Both the position numbers and the translations under genes were made by a program. From CAYPGT01 sp964512985 (GTDB lineage Bacteria; Cyanobacteriota; Vampirovibrionia; LMEP-6097): a stretch of 64,000 nucleotides of DNA. The first letter of the stretch is position 1; each line of letters starts with the position of its first letter. The notes under the pieces were generated by a model, which did no database searches, was not told the DNA's origin, and was given only the letters and a program-made list of their open reading frames with translations. The stretch is from contig CAZELI010000011.1 of NCBI GenBank assembly GCA_964512985.1, positions 1-64,000 on the forward strand, given 5' to 3'. Positions 41,751 to 50,827 of the stretch are shown here, piece by piece.

Positions 41751-42640
41751 GTTGTATAATCTGTAATTCTAATCAAGAACTCAGATTTACAGGACTCAAG
41801 GACTGGGAATATGAAACTTGCGACCACCTTACTTTCTACCAATGCTCTAACTGTGAACTCATATCACAAAAGCCCCTACCAAGTATCGATATAATTTCAA
41901 GTTTTTATCCTGCTAATTATCGAAACTATTTACCAATTCATTCAGGAATTTTCTCTCAATTAAAAAAAATTAAATTCCGAGATCAAGCAAAGAGACTTAG
42001 TAAGTTTTTTGATAAAGATGCAAGAATCCTAGAGATTGGTTATGGTAATGGAGAACTGCTCTTAGCATTTAAAGATCTTGGTTATCAGAATTTATATGGT
42101 TGTGATTTTAGTAGTTCTGGCGCTGAAAGACTTATAGATAGAGGGATTCAGGTAGAGATCGTTAACGCTGAGCAGGGGATTCCCTTTACACAAGAGTTTG
42201 ATATTATTCTTCTCAATAATGTTATAGAACATTTCTTAAATCCAGTGGCAATTCTGAAGAACTGTTATGCCAAACTTAAACCCAGAGGTCAAGTGATTTT
42301 ATTCACTCCTAATTCTAAAGCCATAGAGTTCAGTATCTTTGGAAAGTATTGGGCTGGATTACATATCCCAAGACATATACATTTATTCAATGAGTATAAT
42401 TTGAAACTTATGGCTGAGAACTCCAATTTTACTTCTGTAAATTTTTATGCTGATCTAGACCCAGCTCAATGGGCGATATCTGTACAGAACCTACTTCAAG
42501 ACACCAGGCTATTTCATACTAAATTACAAAACGGCATGTCGTTCTACATGATTCCTCTAAGCCTACTTTGTATCCCTATTGCAATCCTACAAAGACTCTT
42601 AGGAAATAGTACTGGTATCTTGAGTATTTTAAAGAAGTAA
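41747..42640 (+). CDS. SAM-dependent methyltransferase with N-terminal zinc-ribbon-like region
   Basis: A 297-aa methyltransferase. N-terminal C3-x2-C6 and C33-x2-C36 probably bind zinc, as in many sugar C-methyltransferase-like proteins. Motif I is ILEIGYGNGELL (about 94-105), followed by NNVIEHFLNP. It starts at TTG overlapping the oxygenase stop (TTGA), so the three genes from the Rieske gene on are translationally linked. Confidence 0.8.
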   Translation: MSCIICNSNQELRFTGLKDWEYETCDHLTFYQCSNCELISQKPLPSIDIISSFYPANYRNYLPIHSGIFSQLKKIKFRDQAKRLSKFFDKDARILEIGYGNGELLLAFKDLGYQNLYGCDFSSSGAERLIDRGIQVEIVNAEQGIPFTQEFDIILLNNVIEHFLNPVAILKNCYAKLKPRGQVILFTPNSKAIEFSIFGKYWAGLHIPRHIHLFNEYNLKLMAENSNFTSVNFYADLDPAQWAISVQNLLQDTRLFHTKLQNGMSFYMIPLSLLCIPIAILQRLLGNSTGILSILKK

Positions 42641-42652
42641 AATCAATTATCT

Positions 42653-44260
42653 ATGGAACTAATCAAAAAAAATAAAGAACTCATAATTTTAGCTATCCTA
42701 GCTTTGTTTGTAAGGTTTTCTTATCAACTGCCTGTATTGTTTATTGACGACTCAGTAAAGTTCTTTGTCCCACTGCAAATAGTTTACGATCATAACTTCA
42801 GCTGGATTCTATCTACCATCAATTTCAGTCTCTTTGACAGAATCATCAGCTACTTCGTTCAATCGCTTGATAATGGTTCTGTAGCTAATATGATTACTTT
42901 ACAAAAATTATTCGGAACCCTTTCAACAATAGTGTTCTATAAACTATCACTAAATCTAACTAATCAAAGAAAGCTACTAAGTCTTATTATGGCAATATTT
43001 TTTTCACTTAATCCACTGATGCTTTACATAGAACAATTAATAATGCCAGAAGCATTGTTCATGTTCATGCAACTACTTGCAAGCTTGCTACTTTATAAAT
43101 TCCTTGAAATAAACACTCCAATTAAATATGCATATGGCGTAGGCTTAGGAATTTTAGCTGGACTCATAGTCATAACTAAACATAGCGGTGAGACCTGGTC
43201 TAACTGCCTAATAGCAACTGTACTTATCATAGGCATCTTTCAATTCTTTAAAGAGAAAAACAAAAACCTAATAATTTTAGGAGTGATTCTATTAAGTATG
43301 AGCTTTTTAATTAAGCTACCTATAATGCTGCATAATTATCAAAAGCACAAGGCATTTACAGTAAGCTTATTTGATGTGAAAGGCGCATTATTACTAGCTC
43401 TCACGCCAGAGATGATCGAGTGTAATCCTACAGATAAATACCCCTTCCTCACTACTGCTATTAAACAATACAGTGCATATTTCGAAACACAATACAAGGG
43501 AACCGCTCCTGTTGCAACAGAAGAACAAAAATTAGAAGCTTTCACTAAGGCTGTTTATACTTTAAACATTCCTGGCCGCGAGGGACAGTTACAAGATCCT
43601 ATAACAGGAGGGATGATTTCATCTAAGCAATGGTCTAAGATTACTGCTGAGTATTTCGTAAGTACCGTTATCAAGAATCCACTAAGAACCTTAGAAAGAA
43701 TATGGAAGATCTCTCTTCCTAATTTAATTAATAGTAATAATTTAACCTTAAATGAATTTCGCAGATCCTCAAGACCAGGCTTAAACTATGATGTTATGCA
43801 ATTCACTTTAGAACCATATTCATTTACAGAAAGGCTTGACCCTAAATTAAAAAACTCTAGAATAGTGAAAGGCGCTGAGATAGAAGAGTTCAAAGAACAT
43901 CACGAGAAAGAATTCTTAATCATGCGCGGAAGAGAAACCAATGAGGCCTTCGTTATAGAAAAGCAAGGTATCTCACTATGGTTGCAAGATTTATTCACTA
44001 AATTTTCTCCTGACAAAATTACTTTAACTTTATTTGTTTTAAGTCTAATTTATTTTCTGATTAATATTCGTGGACTTAAGCCTAATTTATTTCAGATCTA
44101 TATACTTGCTACTACTGCAGTTTACTTCTTCTTGCCATTATTAATTACAGGTGGGGAACCTAGATATAGACTACAGTTCATACCCTTTATGCTTTTATTT
44201 ATTAGCTATGTTCTAGCAACAGTTTTAAATAAAAGAGATGGTAATTATGAAAACAATTAA
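42653..44260 (+). CDS. Polytopic membrane protein, ArnT/PMT-like glycosyltransferase
   Basis: A 535-aa membrane protein with roughly ten segments. The LFIDDSVKFFVP loop near the N-terminus has the acid pair of GT-C enzymes, and the long extracytoplasmic segment (about 225-430) is typical of PMT/ArnT-like proteins that move sugars from polyprenyl phosphate. The donor and acceptor are unknown. It follows the methyltransferase by 12 nt. The next gene encodes a shortened relative. Confidence 0.65.
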   Translation: MELIKKNKELIILAILALFVRFSYQLPVLFIDDSVKFFVPLQIVYDHNFSWILSTINFSLFDRIISYFVQSLDNGSVANMITLQKLFGTLSTIVFYKLSLNLTNQRKLLSLIMAIFFSLNPLMLYIEQLIMPEALFMFMQLLASLLLYKFLEINTPIKYAYGVGLGILAGLIVITKHSGETWSNCLIATVLIIGIFQFFKEKNKNLIILGVILLSMSFLIKLPIMLHNYQKHKAFTVSLFDVKGALLLALTPEMIECNPTDKYPFLTTAIKQYSAYFETQYKGTAPVATEEQKLEAFTKAVYTLNIPGREGQLQDPITGGMISSKQWSKITAEYFVSTVIKNPLRTLERIWKISLPNLINSNNLTLNEFRRSSRPGLNYDVMQFTLEPYSFTERLDPKLKNSRIVKGAEIEEFKEHHEKEFLIMRGRETNEAFVIEKQGISLWLQDLFTKFSPDKITLTLFVLSLIYFLINIRGLKPNLFQIYILATTAVYFFLPLLITGGEPRYRLQFIPFMLLFISYVLATVLNKRDGNYENN

Positions 44261-45275
44261 AGAGCATAGTCATTTAATATGGTTGATAGTTATAACCTCA
44301 ATAATAAGGTTTACTAATAATTTACCAGTATTGTTCTTGAATAATGCTGAGTCACAGAGTTTTAAAGCTTTACTAGAACAACTACAGTTTGATCCGCTTA
44401 ATTTTATTACGCTTAATAAGTTTATTGCTGTATTCTCTGTTATAGCTTTTTATTCTATTGCTAAAAAGCTTACTAATGGTAATAAGTTTATAAGTTTTCT
44501 TGGTACTTTGATTTTCAGCTTAGATCCATTGAATTTATATATAGAACAGTCGATAATGCCTGAGACTATTATGGTTTTTGCCTTATTAATTACAACTTGG
44601 TTCGTTATTAATATTCTTGATGGATCTAAGCCAAGTAGAGTCATGATATTGCTAATAGTTGTACTAAGCCTGGCTAATATTTTATTAGCGATTTCAGTAA
44701 AAAATACTCAAGATGTATCGCATAAGACTCCAATTCTTGATATTTTATTTTTGGAAAATTTAAACTTAAATCATTTCTATAAATCCACTAAGAAAGATTT
44801 GGATTATGAAGTAGCCCAATATACTATCATTCCTTTTTCAGAGAAACTGAATGTTGATCCACTAGTCGATGGTAGACCATTGGTAATTGGCAAAGATTCT
44901 ATTAATCAGTTTAAAGAGACTCAGACTAATAAATCTTTTTTAATAATGATTAACCAAGATACTGACCTCGCATTCTCTATACCTAAGAATAATATTTCTT
45001 TATTTATTCAAGACTTATTCCAAAACTTTCCATTCTCAAGATTTATTATTCCTTTATTTTTGATAATGCTAATTGGTTTTGGTTCACGTTTATCACGTGA
45101 ACCAACCTCTCCAAGCGAGTTATATATTTTAGCTTTTGCTTTATTTTATTTGCTTAAGCCAATATTTATTGGGAAAGCAAATATTATGGATAGAATGGAA
45201 TTTATACCGCTTATGATTTTGTTTGTGGCTTATCGTCTAGCTATTTTTAACCCTACTTTAATCAAAAAGTGGTAA
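44238..45275 (+). CDS. Shortened paralogue of the preceding membrane protein
   Basis: A 345-aa protein clearly related to the gene before it: the N-terminal LPVLF segment, NKFIAVFSVIAFYSIAKKLTN, IFSLDPLNLYIEQSIMPE, and near the end PLFLIMLIGFG and ISLFIQDLFQNF match the same order. The acid pair of the first loop is replaced by NN and about 190 residues of the middle are missing. It may be non-catalytic or decaying. It overlaps the previous gene by 23 nt. Confidence 0.65.
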   Translation: MVIMKTIKEHSHLIWLIVITSIIRFTNNLPVLFLNNAESQSFKALLEQLQFDPLNFITLNKFIAVFSVIAFYSIAKKLTNGNKFISFLGTLIFSLDPLNLYIEQSIMPETIMVFALLITTWFVINILDGSKPSRVMILLIVVLSLANILLAISVKNTQDVSHKTPILDILFLENLNLNHFYKSTKKDLDYEVAQYTIIPFSEKLNVDPLVDGRPLVIGKDSINQFKETQTNKSFLIMINQDTDLAFSIPKNNISLFIQDLFQNFPFSRFIIPLFLIMLIGFGSRLSREPTSPSELYILAFALFYLLKPIFIGKANIMDRMEFIPLMILFVAYRLAIFNPTLIKKW

Positions 45276-45286
45276 AATAACTCATT

Positions 45287-45565
45287 ATGAGTCAAAAGAA
45301 GTTAAAGTCAGTCAAAACAATCAAAGGCATTACAGTCAGATTTGACAATGAAATCTATGAAAAATTACAGCTAAAAGCCAAAAGTGAGAACCGTAGTCTT
45401 TCTAATTTTATTGAAACTTTCGTGATGGAAAATCTAGAAGACAAAAATCTAATAGATGAATTTGAAATGCAATCTATTCTTGCTAATAAGGAGCTACTAA
45501 AGGGTTTAGAGCAAGGTCATAAAGATGCCAAAGCTGGCAGAGGTAGATTTGTATCAGATTTTTGA
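45287..45565 (+). CDS. Antitoxin, ribbon-helix-helix type
   Basis: A 92-aa protein with a ribbon-helix-helix segment (VRFDNEIYEKLQLKAK...NRSLSNFIE, about 17-45) followed by an acidic helix. It precedes and overlaps a RelE/ParE-like toxin by 41 nt. TAAAAT lies 8 nt before the ATG. Confidence 0.78.
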   Translation: MSQKKLKSVKTIKGITVRFDNEIYEKLQLKAKSENRSLSNFIETFVMENLEDKNLIDEFEMQSILANKELLKGLEQGHKDAKAGRGRFVSDF

Positions 45566-45824
45566 AACTAATTATTTTATCAAAAAAGTAGAAAAGGTTT
45601 TTAACAAGAATCTGCAAAATAGTCTATTTAAAAAACTCAGGTCTTATATCTATCCACAATTAGCAAATAATCCATATCTGGGCAACAATATCAAGAAACT
45701 TCGCAATTATGAACCCGAAACATGGAGATATAGAATCGGAGATTATAGATTATTTTTCAGTATTGACGAAGAAGCTAAGATTGTATATATCTTTGACTTC
45801 GAGCATCGTAAAGATGCGTATTGA
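45525..45824 (+). CDS. RelE/ParE-family toxin
   Basis: A 99-aa toxin. The C-terminal half is typical: WRYRIGDYRLFFSID and IVYIFDFEHRKDAY. The first residues overlap the antitoxin gene in another frame; a later start is possible but the length fits the family. The pair lies between the membrane protein genes and a small formyltransferase, in a part of the cluster with gene debris. Confidence 0.8.
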   Translation: MPKLAEVDLYQIFETNYFIKKVEKVFNKNLQNSLFKKLRSYIYPQLANNPYLGNNIKKLRNYEPETWRYRIGDYRLFFSIDEEAKIVYIFDFEHRKDAY

Positions 45825-45830
45825 AGACGA

Positions 45831-45978
45831 CATTGACGTCCTTCTCTGCAAATAATTTTTCAACCATGTCGCCAACTAATTTTGTCAACTTCATATAGAG
45901 AGGTCCATTAACACGAATCCCAACCCTGCTTGGATCAAGAACTTGTCGTTCATCCAGAAGAGTGTAAAATAAAAGAAG
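45831..45978 (-). pseudogene. Coding-like remnant of an unidentified gene
   Basis: On the minus strand a 49-codon stretch lacks stops and reads like protein (...RVGIRVNGPLYMKLTKL... and EKLFAEKDVNVVFNT). It has no plausible start or complete domain. The last part recalls the LFAEHKFDQVINF segment of the dehydratase at 33575 but the match is short. I take it as the tail of a broken gene, truncated where the toxin gene ends. Confidence 0.35.
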
Positions 45979-46018
45979 TTAGAATGAATCAGATCAATAA
46001 AAGAGAGGGCACTGAAAT

Positions 46019-46588
46019 ATGAAAGTTTTGCTACTGAGTCCAGATCCAGATCGCATAAAAATTTTCTTACTGAAAAATGGAGATGAAGTTATAAATGGCA
46101 GTGCTGATTTTCTCTTCGATTTAGATTTTCTTCAAGACAATAATATAGAGTTTATAATAAGTTATCGTTATACGAAAATCATTAAAGCTGAAGTAATAAA
46201 AGCGTTTAACAACAAAATTATCAATCTGCATCCTTCTTTATTACCTTATAACAGAGGAAGGCATCCTAATCTATGGAGCTTTATTGACAATACTCCAAAA
46301 GGAGTGACCATCCATTATATAGATGAAGGTGTGGACACTGGAGATATCATCGCTCAGAAAGAGCTTGAATTTGAGGATAGTGAAACTTTATCTAGCTCTT
46401 ACTGGAAGGGTTTAAGAGCATTAGAGGATTTATTTATGGAAGAATGGTCTAACATTAAATCTGGTAATATTACTCGCATCAAACAAGCAGGAGAAGGAAG
46501 CTTTCACTTAGGTAAGGACTTAGACTCAGTTTCACACTTACTAGATAAAGGCTGGGAGACATCAGTATCTAAATTAAAATCGCCATAA
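46019..46588 (+). CDS. Formyltransferase-fold protein
   Basis: A 189-aa formyltransferase of the PurN/Fmt fold: N69-x-H71 in NLHPSLLPYNRG and the acid D106 in GVDTGDII form the catalytic triad. The size is smaller than full sugar N-formyltransferases and lacks a visible second domain. Location in a glycan region with an aminotransferase suggests N-formylation of an amino sugar. AGAGAGGG about 10 nt upstream is one of the few clear ribosome sites here. The end overlaps the convergent GT2 gene by 85 nt. Confidence 0.8.
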   Translation: MKVLLLSPDPDRIKIFLLKNGDEVINGSADFLFDLDFLQDNNIEFIISYRYTKIIKAEVIKAFNNKIINLHPSLLPYNRGRHPNLWSFIDNTPKGVTIHYIDEGVDTGDIIAQKELEFEDSETLSSSYWKGLRALEDLFMEEWSNIKSGNITRIKQAGEGSFHLGKDLDSVSHLLDKGWETSVSKLKSP

Positions 46589-47493
46589 GTGTCTCTGATA
46601 ATGGCATAGGGTCTGGGCTTAACTTCTATAAAAATCTTAGACAAGTAAATGCCAATAATACCTAGAACAAAAATTGTGATTCCACCAAAGAATAGGTTTA
46701 GAACCATAATTGAAACCCAACCTGCAATCTTAATATCATAAAAGATTTTTGCTGTAATTAAATAAATAATCGCAATAGACGCGAAAAAAGTTATAACAAG
46801 TCCAAAATAAAAAACTAACCACAATGGTATTGCAGTAGAGGAGGTAACAGTGTTAACAAGTAAATTGATTTTCCTAACCAAATCATATGAACTAGATCCT
46901 TTGTGTCCTTTGGTTACATATATAGCCTTTGATTTAAAACCATTTAAAGCAATAATAATTGAGAACGTCAATTCATGCTCTCTGAAAGACACAAGATTTT
47001 TAACAAATTTCTTGGTCATTAATCGCACCGTAAGAAAATTAGTTGGCACCATATTATTAGTTAACGCATTAATAAATCTATAGTATAAATAACCACTTAT
47101 TTTTTCAAAGAGTCCACCTTTGCGCACTTTTTGAACTCCATATACCATATCAAGATCTTCACTTAAAAGTTCATGCCAAAATTCATTAAATAACTCAGGA
47201 GGCTCTTCCAGATCACAATCTATCAAAAAAACATAATCACCTGAAGCATAAGAGAGTCCAAGCATTTTAGCTTTATGGTGTCCAAAATTCTTTGAGAAAT
47301 CAATAATTTTCACTCGATTATTTCTCTCCTGAATAGCCAATGCCACTTCCAGAGAGTTGTCTGGAGAACCATCATTGACAAAAATTATTTCGTAATCCTC
47401 AGTAACTTTTTTAATAGATTCACTGATACGTGAATAAAACTCCTCAATATGAGGAGCCGATTTATACAAAGTGGAAACAACGGAAAGCTTCAT
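46504..47493 (-). CDS. Family 2 glycosyltransferase, DPM/GtrB-like
   Basis: A 329-aa enzyme that likely adds a sugar to polyprenyl phosphate. N-terminal GT-A domain: LSVVSTLYKSAPHI, FVNDGSPDNS and DCDLEEPPE (metal-binding DxD-like). Two C-terminal membrane helices (about 230-252 and 265-287). It supplies lipid-linked sugar that GT-C type proteins nearby could use. The last 28 codons overlap the formyltransferase gene on the other strand. The ATG follows the nucleotidyltransferase stop by 3 nt. Confidence 0.88.
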   Translation of the reverse strand: MKLSVVSTLYKSAPHIEEFYSRISESIKKVTEDYEIIFVNDGSPDNSLEVALAIQERNNRVKIIDFSKNFGHHKAKMLGLSYASGDYVFLIDCDLEEPPELFNEFWHELLSEDLDMVYGVQKVRKGGLFEKISGYLYYRFINALTNNMVPTNFLTVRLMTKKFVKNLVSFREHELTFSIIIALNGFKSKAIYVTKGHKGSSSYDLVRKINLLVNTVTSSTAIPLWLVFYFGLVITFFASIAIIYLITAKIFYDIKIAGWVSIMVLNLFFGGITIFVLGIIGIYLSKIFIEVKPRPYAIIRDTYGDFNLDTDVSQPLSSKCETESKSLPK

Positions 47494-47496
47494 AAA

Positions 47497-48531
47497 TTAT
47501 TTTTTTAGTGTGTTGATCATCATAGGTTCATCTTTAATAAATCTATCCTTATAAACTATGGACGAGACGATACATGTACCTCTAATTTTAGTTGAATCCA
47601 TGATGATAGTTTCCTGCAATTCGGAATTATCAATGACACAGTTGTCTGCAATACTGGTAAAAGGTCCTATAACCGAATTATTAATCCTGACATTATTACC
47701 GATGTAAATAGGCCCCATTAAATTAGAGTTACTAATACTTGTATTTTCACTCAATGCTATATTGCCTAATAAATATGACTTCTCGACATCAGCATTAATG
47801 CTATCAAACTTCCTTGCAGCAAGTAACATACATTTATTAGCATTAAGCAATCCATCTCTAGTACCTGAATCAAACCAATAGGAATGCAGAATACTGGTTT
47901 GAACTTCCTGACCCAATTCAACCTGAGAAGCAATGGCGTCAGTGATTTCCAGTTCTCCTCGGGCTGACGCTTTAATATTCCTAATAGCATCAAAAATCTT
48001 ATTAGAGAAAATATACACTCCGACAATTGCATAATCAGAGACAAAGGTCTTAGGTTTCTCTACTAACTTTTGTGCTTTACCACTTTCATCGAAAGCGACT
48101 ACTCCAAAAGCATAAGCTCTATCTACTTGCTTCAGCAGCAAAAGCGTATCGGCTTTAGTTTCATAGAAAGTATCAACTAAATCTGCTAAAGGTTTGTCGA
48201 ATAAATTATCACCTAGAAGGGTTATAAAATGTTCACTCGTTCCAATAAAATCCCGAGTGATCCCAATAGCATGAGCAAGTCCTTTGGGTTCATCTTGATA
48301 AATAAAACTTATATTTGCTTTGAATTTCCGCTTGGCCACAATTTCTTCAATCATGCCACCCGTTTCAGGGCTGACGACAATAGCAATCTCTCTGATATTC
48401 GCATTAAGTAAATATTCAATGGAATAAAATAATATTGGTTTGCCTAGGACAGGTACTAGTTGTTTAGGATAATTATCAGTAATTGGTGCTAACCTTGTTC
48501 CTTTACCACCAGCTAAAATTACTCCCTTCAT
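47497..48531 (-). CDS. Sugar-phosphate nucleotidyltransferase (RmlA-long type)
   Basis: A 344-aa protein: N-terminal nucleotidyltransferase domain with LAGGKGTRLAPIT (6-18), PKQLVPVLGKP and a left-handed beta-helix C-terminal half (NIALSENTSI..., GPFTSIADNCVID). This layout is that of the long glucose-1-phosphate thymidylyltransferases. It would feed the dTDP-glucose dehydratase at 33575. The start is 8 nt after TATAAT. A decayed relative lies at 51716. Confidence 0.85.
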   Translation of the reverse strand: MKGVILAGGKGTRLAPITDNYPKQLVPVLGKPILFYSIEYLLNANIREIAIVVSPETGGMIEEIVAKRKFKANISFIYQDEPKGLAHAIGITRDFIGTSEHFITLLGDNLFDKPLADLVDTFYETKADTLLLLKQVDRAYAFGVVAFDESGKAQKLVEKPKTFVSDYAIVGVYIFSNKIFDAIRNIKASARGELEITDAIASQVELGQEVQTSILHSYWFDSGTRDGLLNANKCMLLAARKFDSINADVEKSYLLGNIALSENTSISNSNLMGPIYIGNNVRINNSVIGPFTSIADNCVIDNSELQETIIMDSTKIRGTCIVSSIVYKDRFIKDEPMMINTLKK

Positions 48532-48625
48532 TGCAATTAATTATAACAAGGTTCGAGAACTTACACCATTCTCTTATGCTGAGATTAACCTACAATAAAT
48601 GATTATTCTAGGTTAATATATATTG

Positions 48626-50827
48626 GTGCCAGTATTAGCCTTAATTCTCACCCTCATAGCTCTGACCTTCATCGGGAAAGTGCTAGCAGAAAAACTCATT
48701 TCGCTGCTGGAACAAAAGAGAAGCAATGAACTCTTGGTCATCGAGAAGCTAGTCCTTTGTTTTATATCTGGATTAAGTTTTTTTATTCTTATCACTCACT
48801 TGTTGTCACTTCTAACACAAAGCTTTAGATTTAGTATTCATTGTAGCTTGGGAATTTTAACAGTAGCTTCGATAGTTATTTATTTAAGAAATGGAAAGAA
48901 CAGGCTAAATTTTCTTTCCATATTCTTCAAAGACAGTAGTCTCTATATATTTAGTTCTGCTTTGTTAGTTGCAATTATAATGTATTTTCGTGATCAGATT
49001 TTTGGCAGCCCTGATCGAATTCATTTAGCATTTATTAGTAGTATCGCTAATAATGATATCTATCCACTCAAACTACCAGTAGATCAAAGCTTCTCCCTTG
49101 CAAATTATCATTATGGTACCGATCTTATCGGTGCAACGATAAAAGTTATCAGTCAACTTCCAATATGGGAAGTAATGAGCATACAAATTGCATTAGGCAG
49201 TTTTTTGGCATTTATGGGTCTCTTTATTTTACTGAAGACCTTTATTCAATCTAATAAAGCTTCTCTTGCTGCTACGTTTTTTGTTTTATTTTTTACATCC
49301 ATAAACAGCATAGATTATTTCATTAGAGAAATAAGTAAGATTACTAGCCTGCCCATTGATAACTTTCTTAAAAATTGGCTTATGGTTTCATGGACTTCTA
49401 TTAGTCACATGACCTCACAATTAAGATTGCCTTCGCAAAATATAGCATTCACTTTTTGTTTTACTTTGCTCATAATTAGTTTTGTATATTTCAGTCATTT
49501 CTTTAAGGGAAAAACTCAAGAGTTAAATATTTCTTTCGCAATAACAACTTCCACTGTCTCATTTATGCTGTTTTTTTGCTATCCAGCTTTTTGGTATCCG
49601 AGCCTTGCTGCAATTACTTTTTATGGTTTCATTGACATCATCCAAGAGAAAAATTATTTAAGAAATAGAACTCTTAATCTTTTATTTTTTCTCTTCTTAC
49701 TATATCTCGGTAAGATCCTAACTTTTTGTCCTAGCGAAGCATTTTCTAGTGATGTTAAAACTTTAGTCTTTGATCCGTCGCTGACTTGGGTTCACTGGGG
49801 CAAAGCATATATTATGTATTTTTATGATGTATCCTATCTGAAAACTCTTGCTGTGAGTTTTGATCCTGTAACTGATAGTAATTTACTCTTCATCCCATTA
49901 TTTTCTTCAATAAGTTTTAGAGATTTTGGATTCTGCATAATCACAGCCTCAATACTAGCTATCAGTCAATTCAAGAAAAAATATAATCTTAATTACATAA
50001 TTTTTTATGCTGCAATTATAAGTCTTATAATACCGTTCGCTTTTAAATTTATTTTACGCCCAATCGAGATTACCAGATTTATATTATTTGCCAAGATTGC
50101 AGCTTCGATCTTCACAGCGAGTATTGTATTTAATTGGCTTGCAAGCATTAAATCTTGGACAAAGTATGTGATCTATGTTTTACTAGGAATCTTACTGGTA
50201 CCAGGCTTGATCTCTATCTTACCTTATAAATCATTAGCCATATTACCAAGTAAAAGCTTTACTAATGAAGAGGAAATAATTATAACTAGTCTTGAAGCGA
50301 TCCACAAATCAGGAGATGTTCTGCTCGATCCTAAAGATTATGAGATTGGAGCTGACTTCAGTGCTTTTGCTGGTTTTTATGGAGTGGGTGGTCAGCTTTA
50401 TAAGAATGATTATGCTACTAAAAGAACTGCTTATGAATTACTTAATCCACTCTTACTAAAAGAACTACACGTCAAATATGTCATTGTTTATAATGATATA
50501 TCTGTAAGCCAAAAAGCCAAGCAACGTTTAGAAAATCCAAAACTGTTTAAGAATGTTCAAACAAACTCCACGACTCGTTTGTATGAATTTATATATCAAG
50601 CAGGAGATATTGATGAAACTGTATTTAAGAATGAATACAAATGGGCTTTGGGTTACCCAAGCTCTACAAGTTTTCAATTAATCAAAGATCAACAGGGTAA
50701 AATTTTTATATCTAATAATAGAGAGGAATTAAAAATGATAAAAATTAATCTAAAGAAGTCACTAGCCAAAGACAATCCCTTAGTTGCTTTTTGGCTCAAT
50801 GAACAAGCTATCATTAATGATGAATAA
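48626..50827 (+). CDS. Large polytopic membrane protein
   Basis: An unassigned protein of about 733 aa with roughly a dozen membrane segments (from residue 2 on) and a C-terminal soluble part (about 540-733). General build matches the polyprenyl-sugar or O-antigen-type glycosyltransferases, but no motif fixes it. The frame opens with TTG at 48623; I prefer GTG at 48626, which lies 6 nt after TAATAT. Divergent from the nucleotidyltransferase gene. Confidence 0.6.
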   Translation: MPVLALILTLIALTFIGKVLAEKLISLLEQKRSNELLVIEKLVLCFISGLSFFILITHLLSLLTQSFRFSIHCSLGILTVASIVIYLRNGKNRLNFLSIFFKDSSLYIFSSALLVAIIMYFRDQIFGSPDRIHLAFISSIANNDIYPLKLPVDQSFSLANYHYGTDLIGATIKVISQLPIWEVMSIQIALGSFLAFMGLFILLKTFIQSNKASLAATFFVLFFTSINSIDYFIREISKITSLPIDNFLKNWLMVSWTSISHMTSQLRLPSQNIAFTFCFTLLIISFVYFSHFFKGKTQELNISFAITTSTVSFMLFFCYPAFWYPSLAAITFYGFIDIIQEKNYLRNRTLNLLFFLFLLYLGKILTFCPSEAFSSDVKTLVFDPSLTWVHWGKAYIMYFYDVSYLKTLAVSFDPVTDSNLLFIPLFSSISFRDFGFCIITASILAISQFKKKYNLNYIIFYAAIISLIIPFAFKFILRPIEITRFILFAKIAASIFTASIVFNWLASIKSWTKYVIYVLLGILLVPGLISILPYKSLAILPSKSFTNEEEIIITSLEAIHKSGDVLLDPKDYEIGADFSAFAGFYGVGGQLYKNDYATKRTAYELLNPLLLKELHVKYVIVYNDISVSQKAKQRLENPKLFKNVQTNSTTRLYEFIYQAGDIDETVFKNEYKWALGYPSSTSFQLIKDQQGKIFISNNREELKMIKINLKKSLAKDNPLVAFWLNEQAIINDE

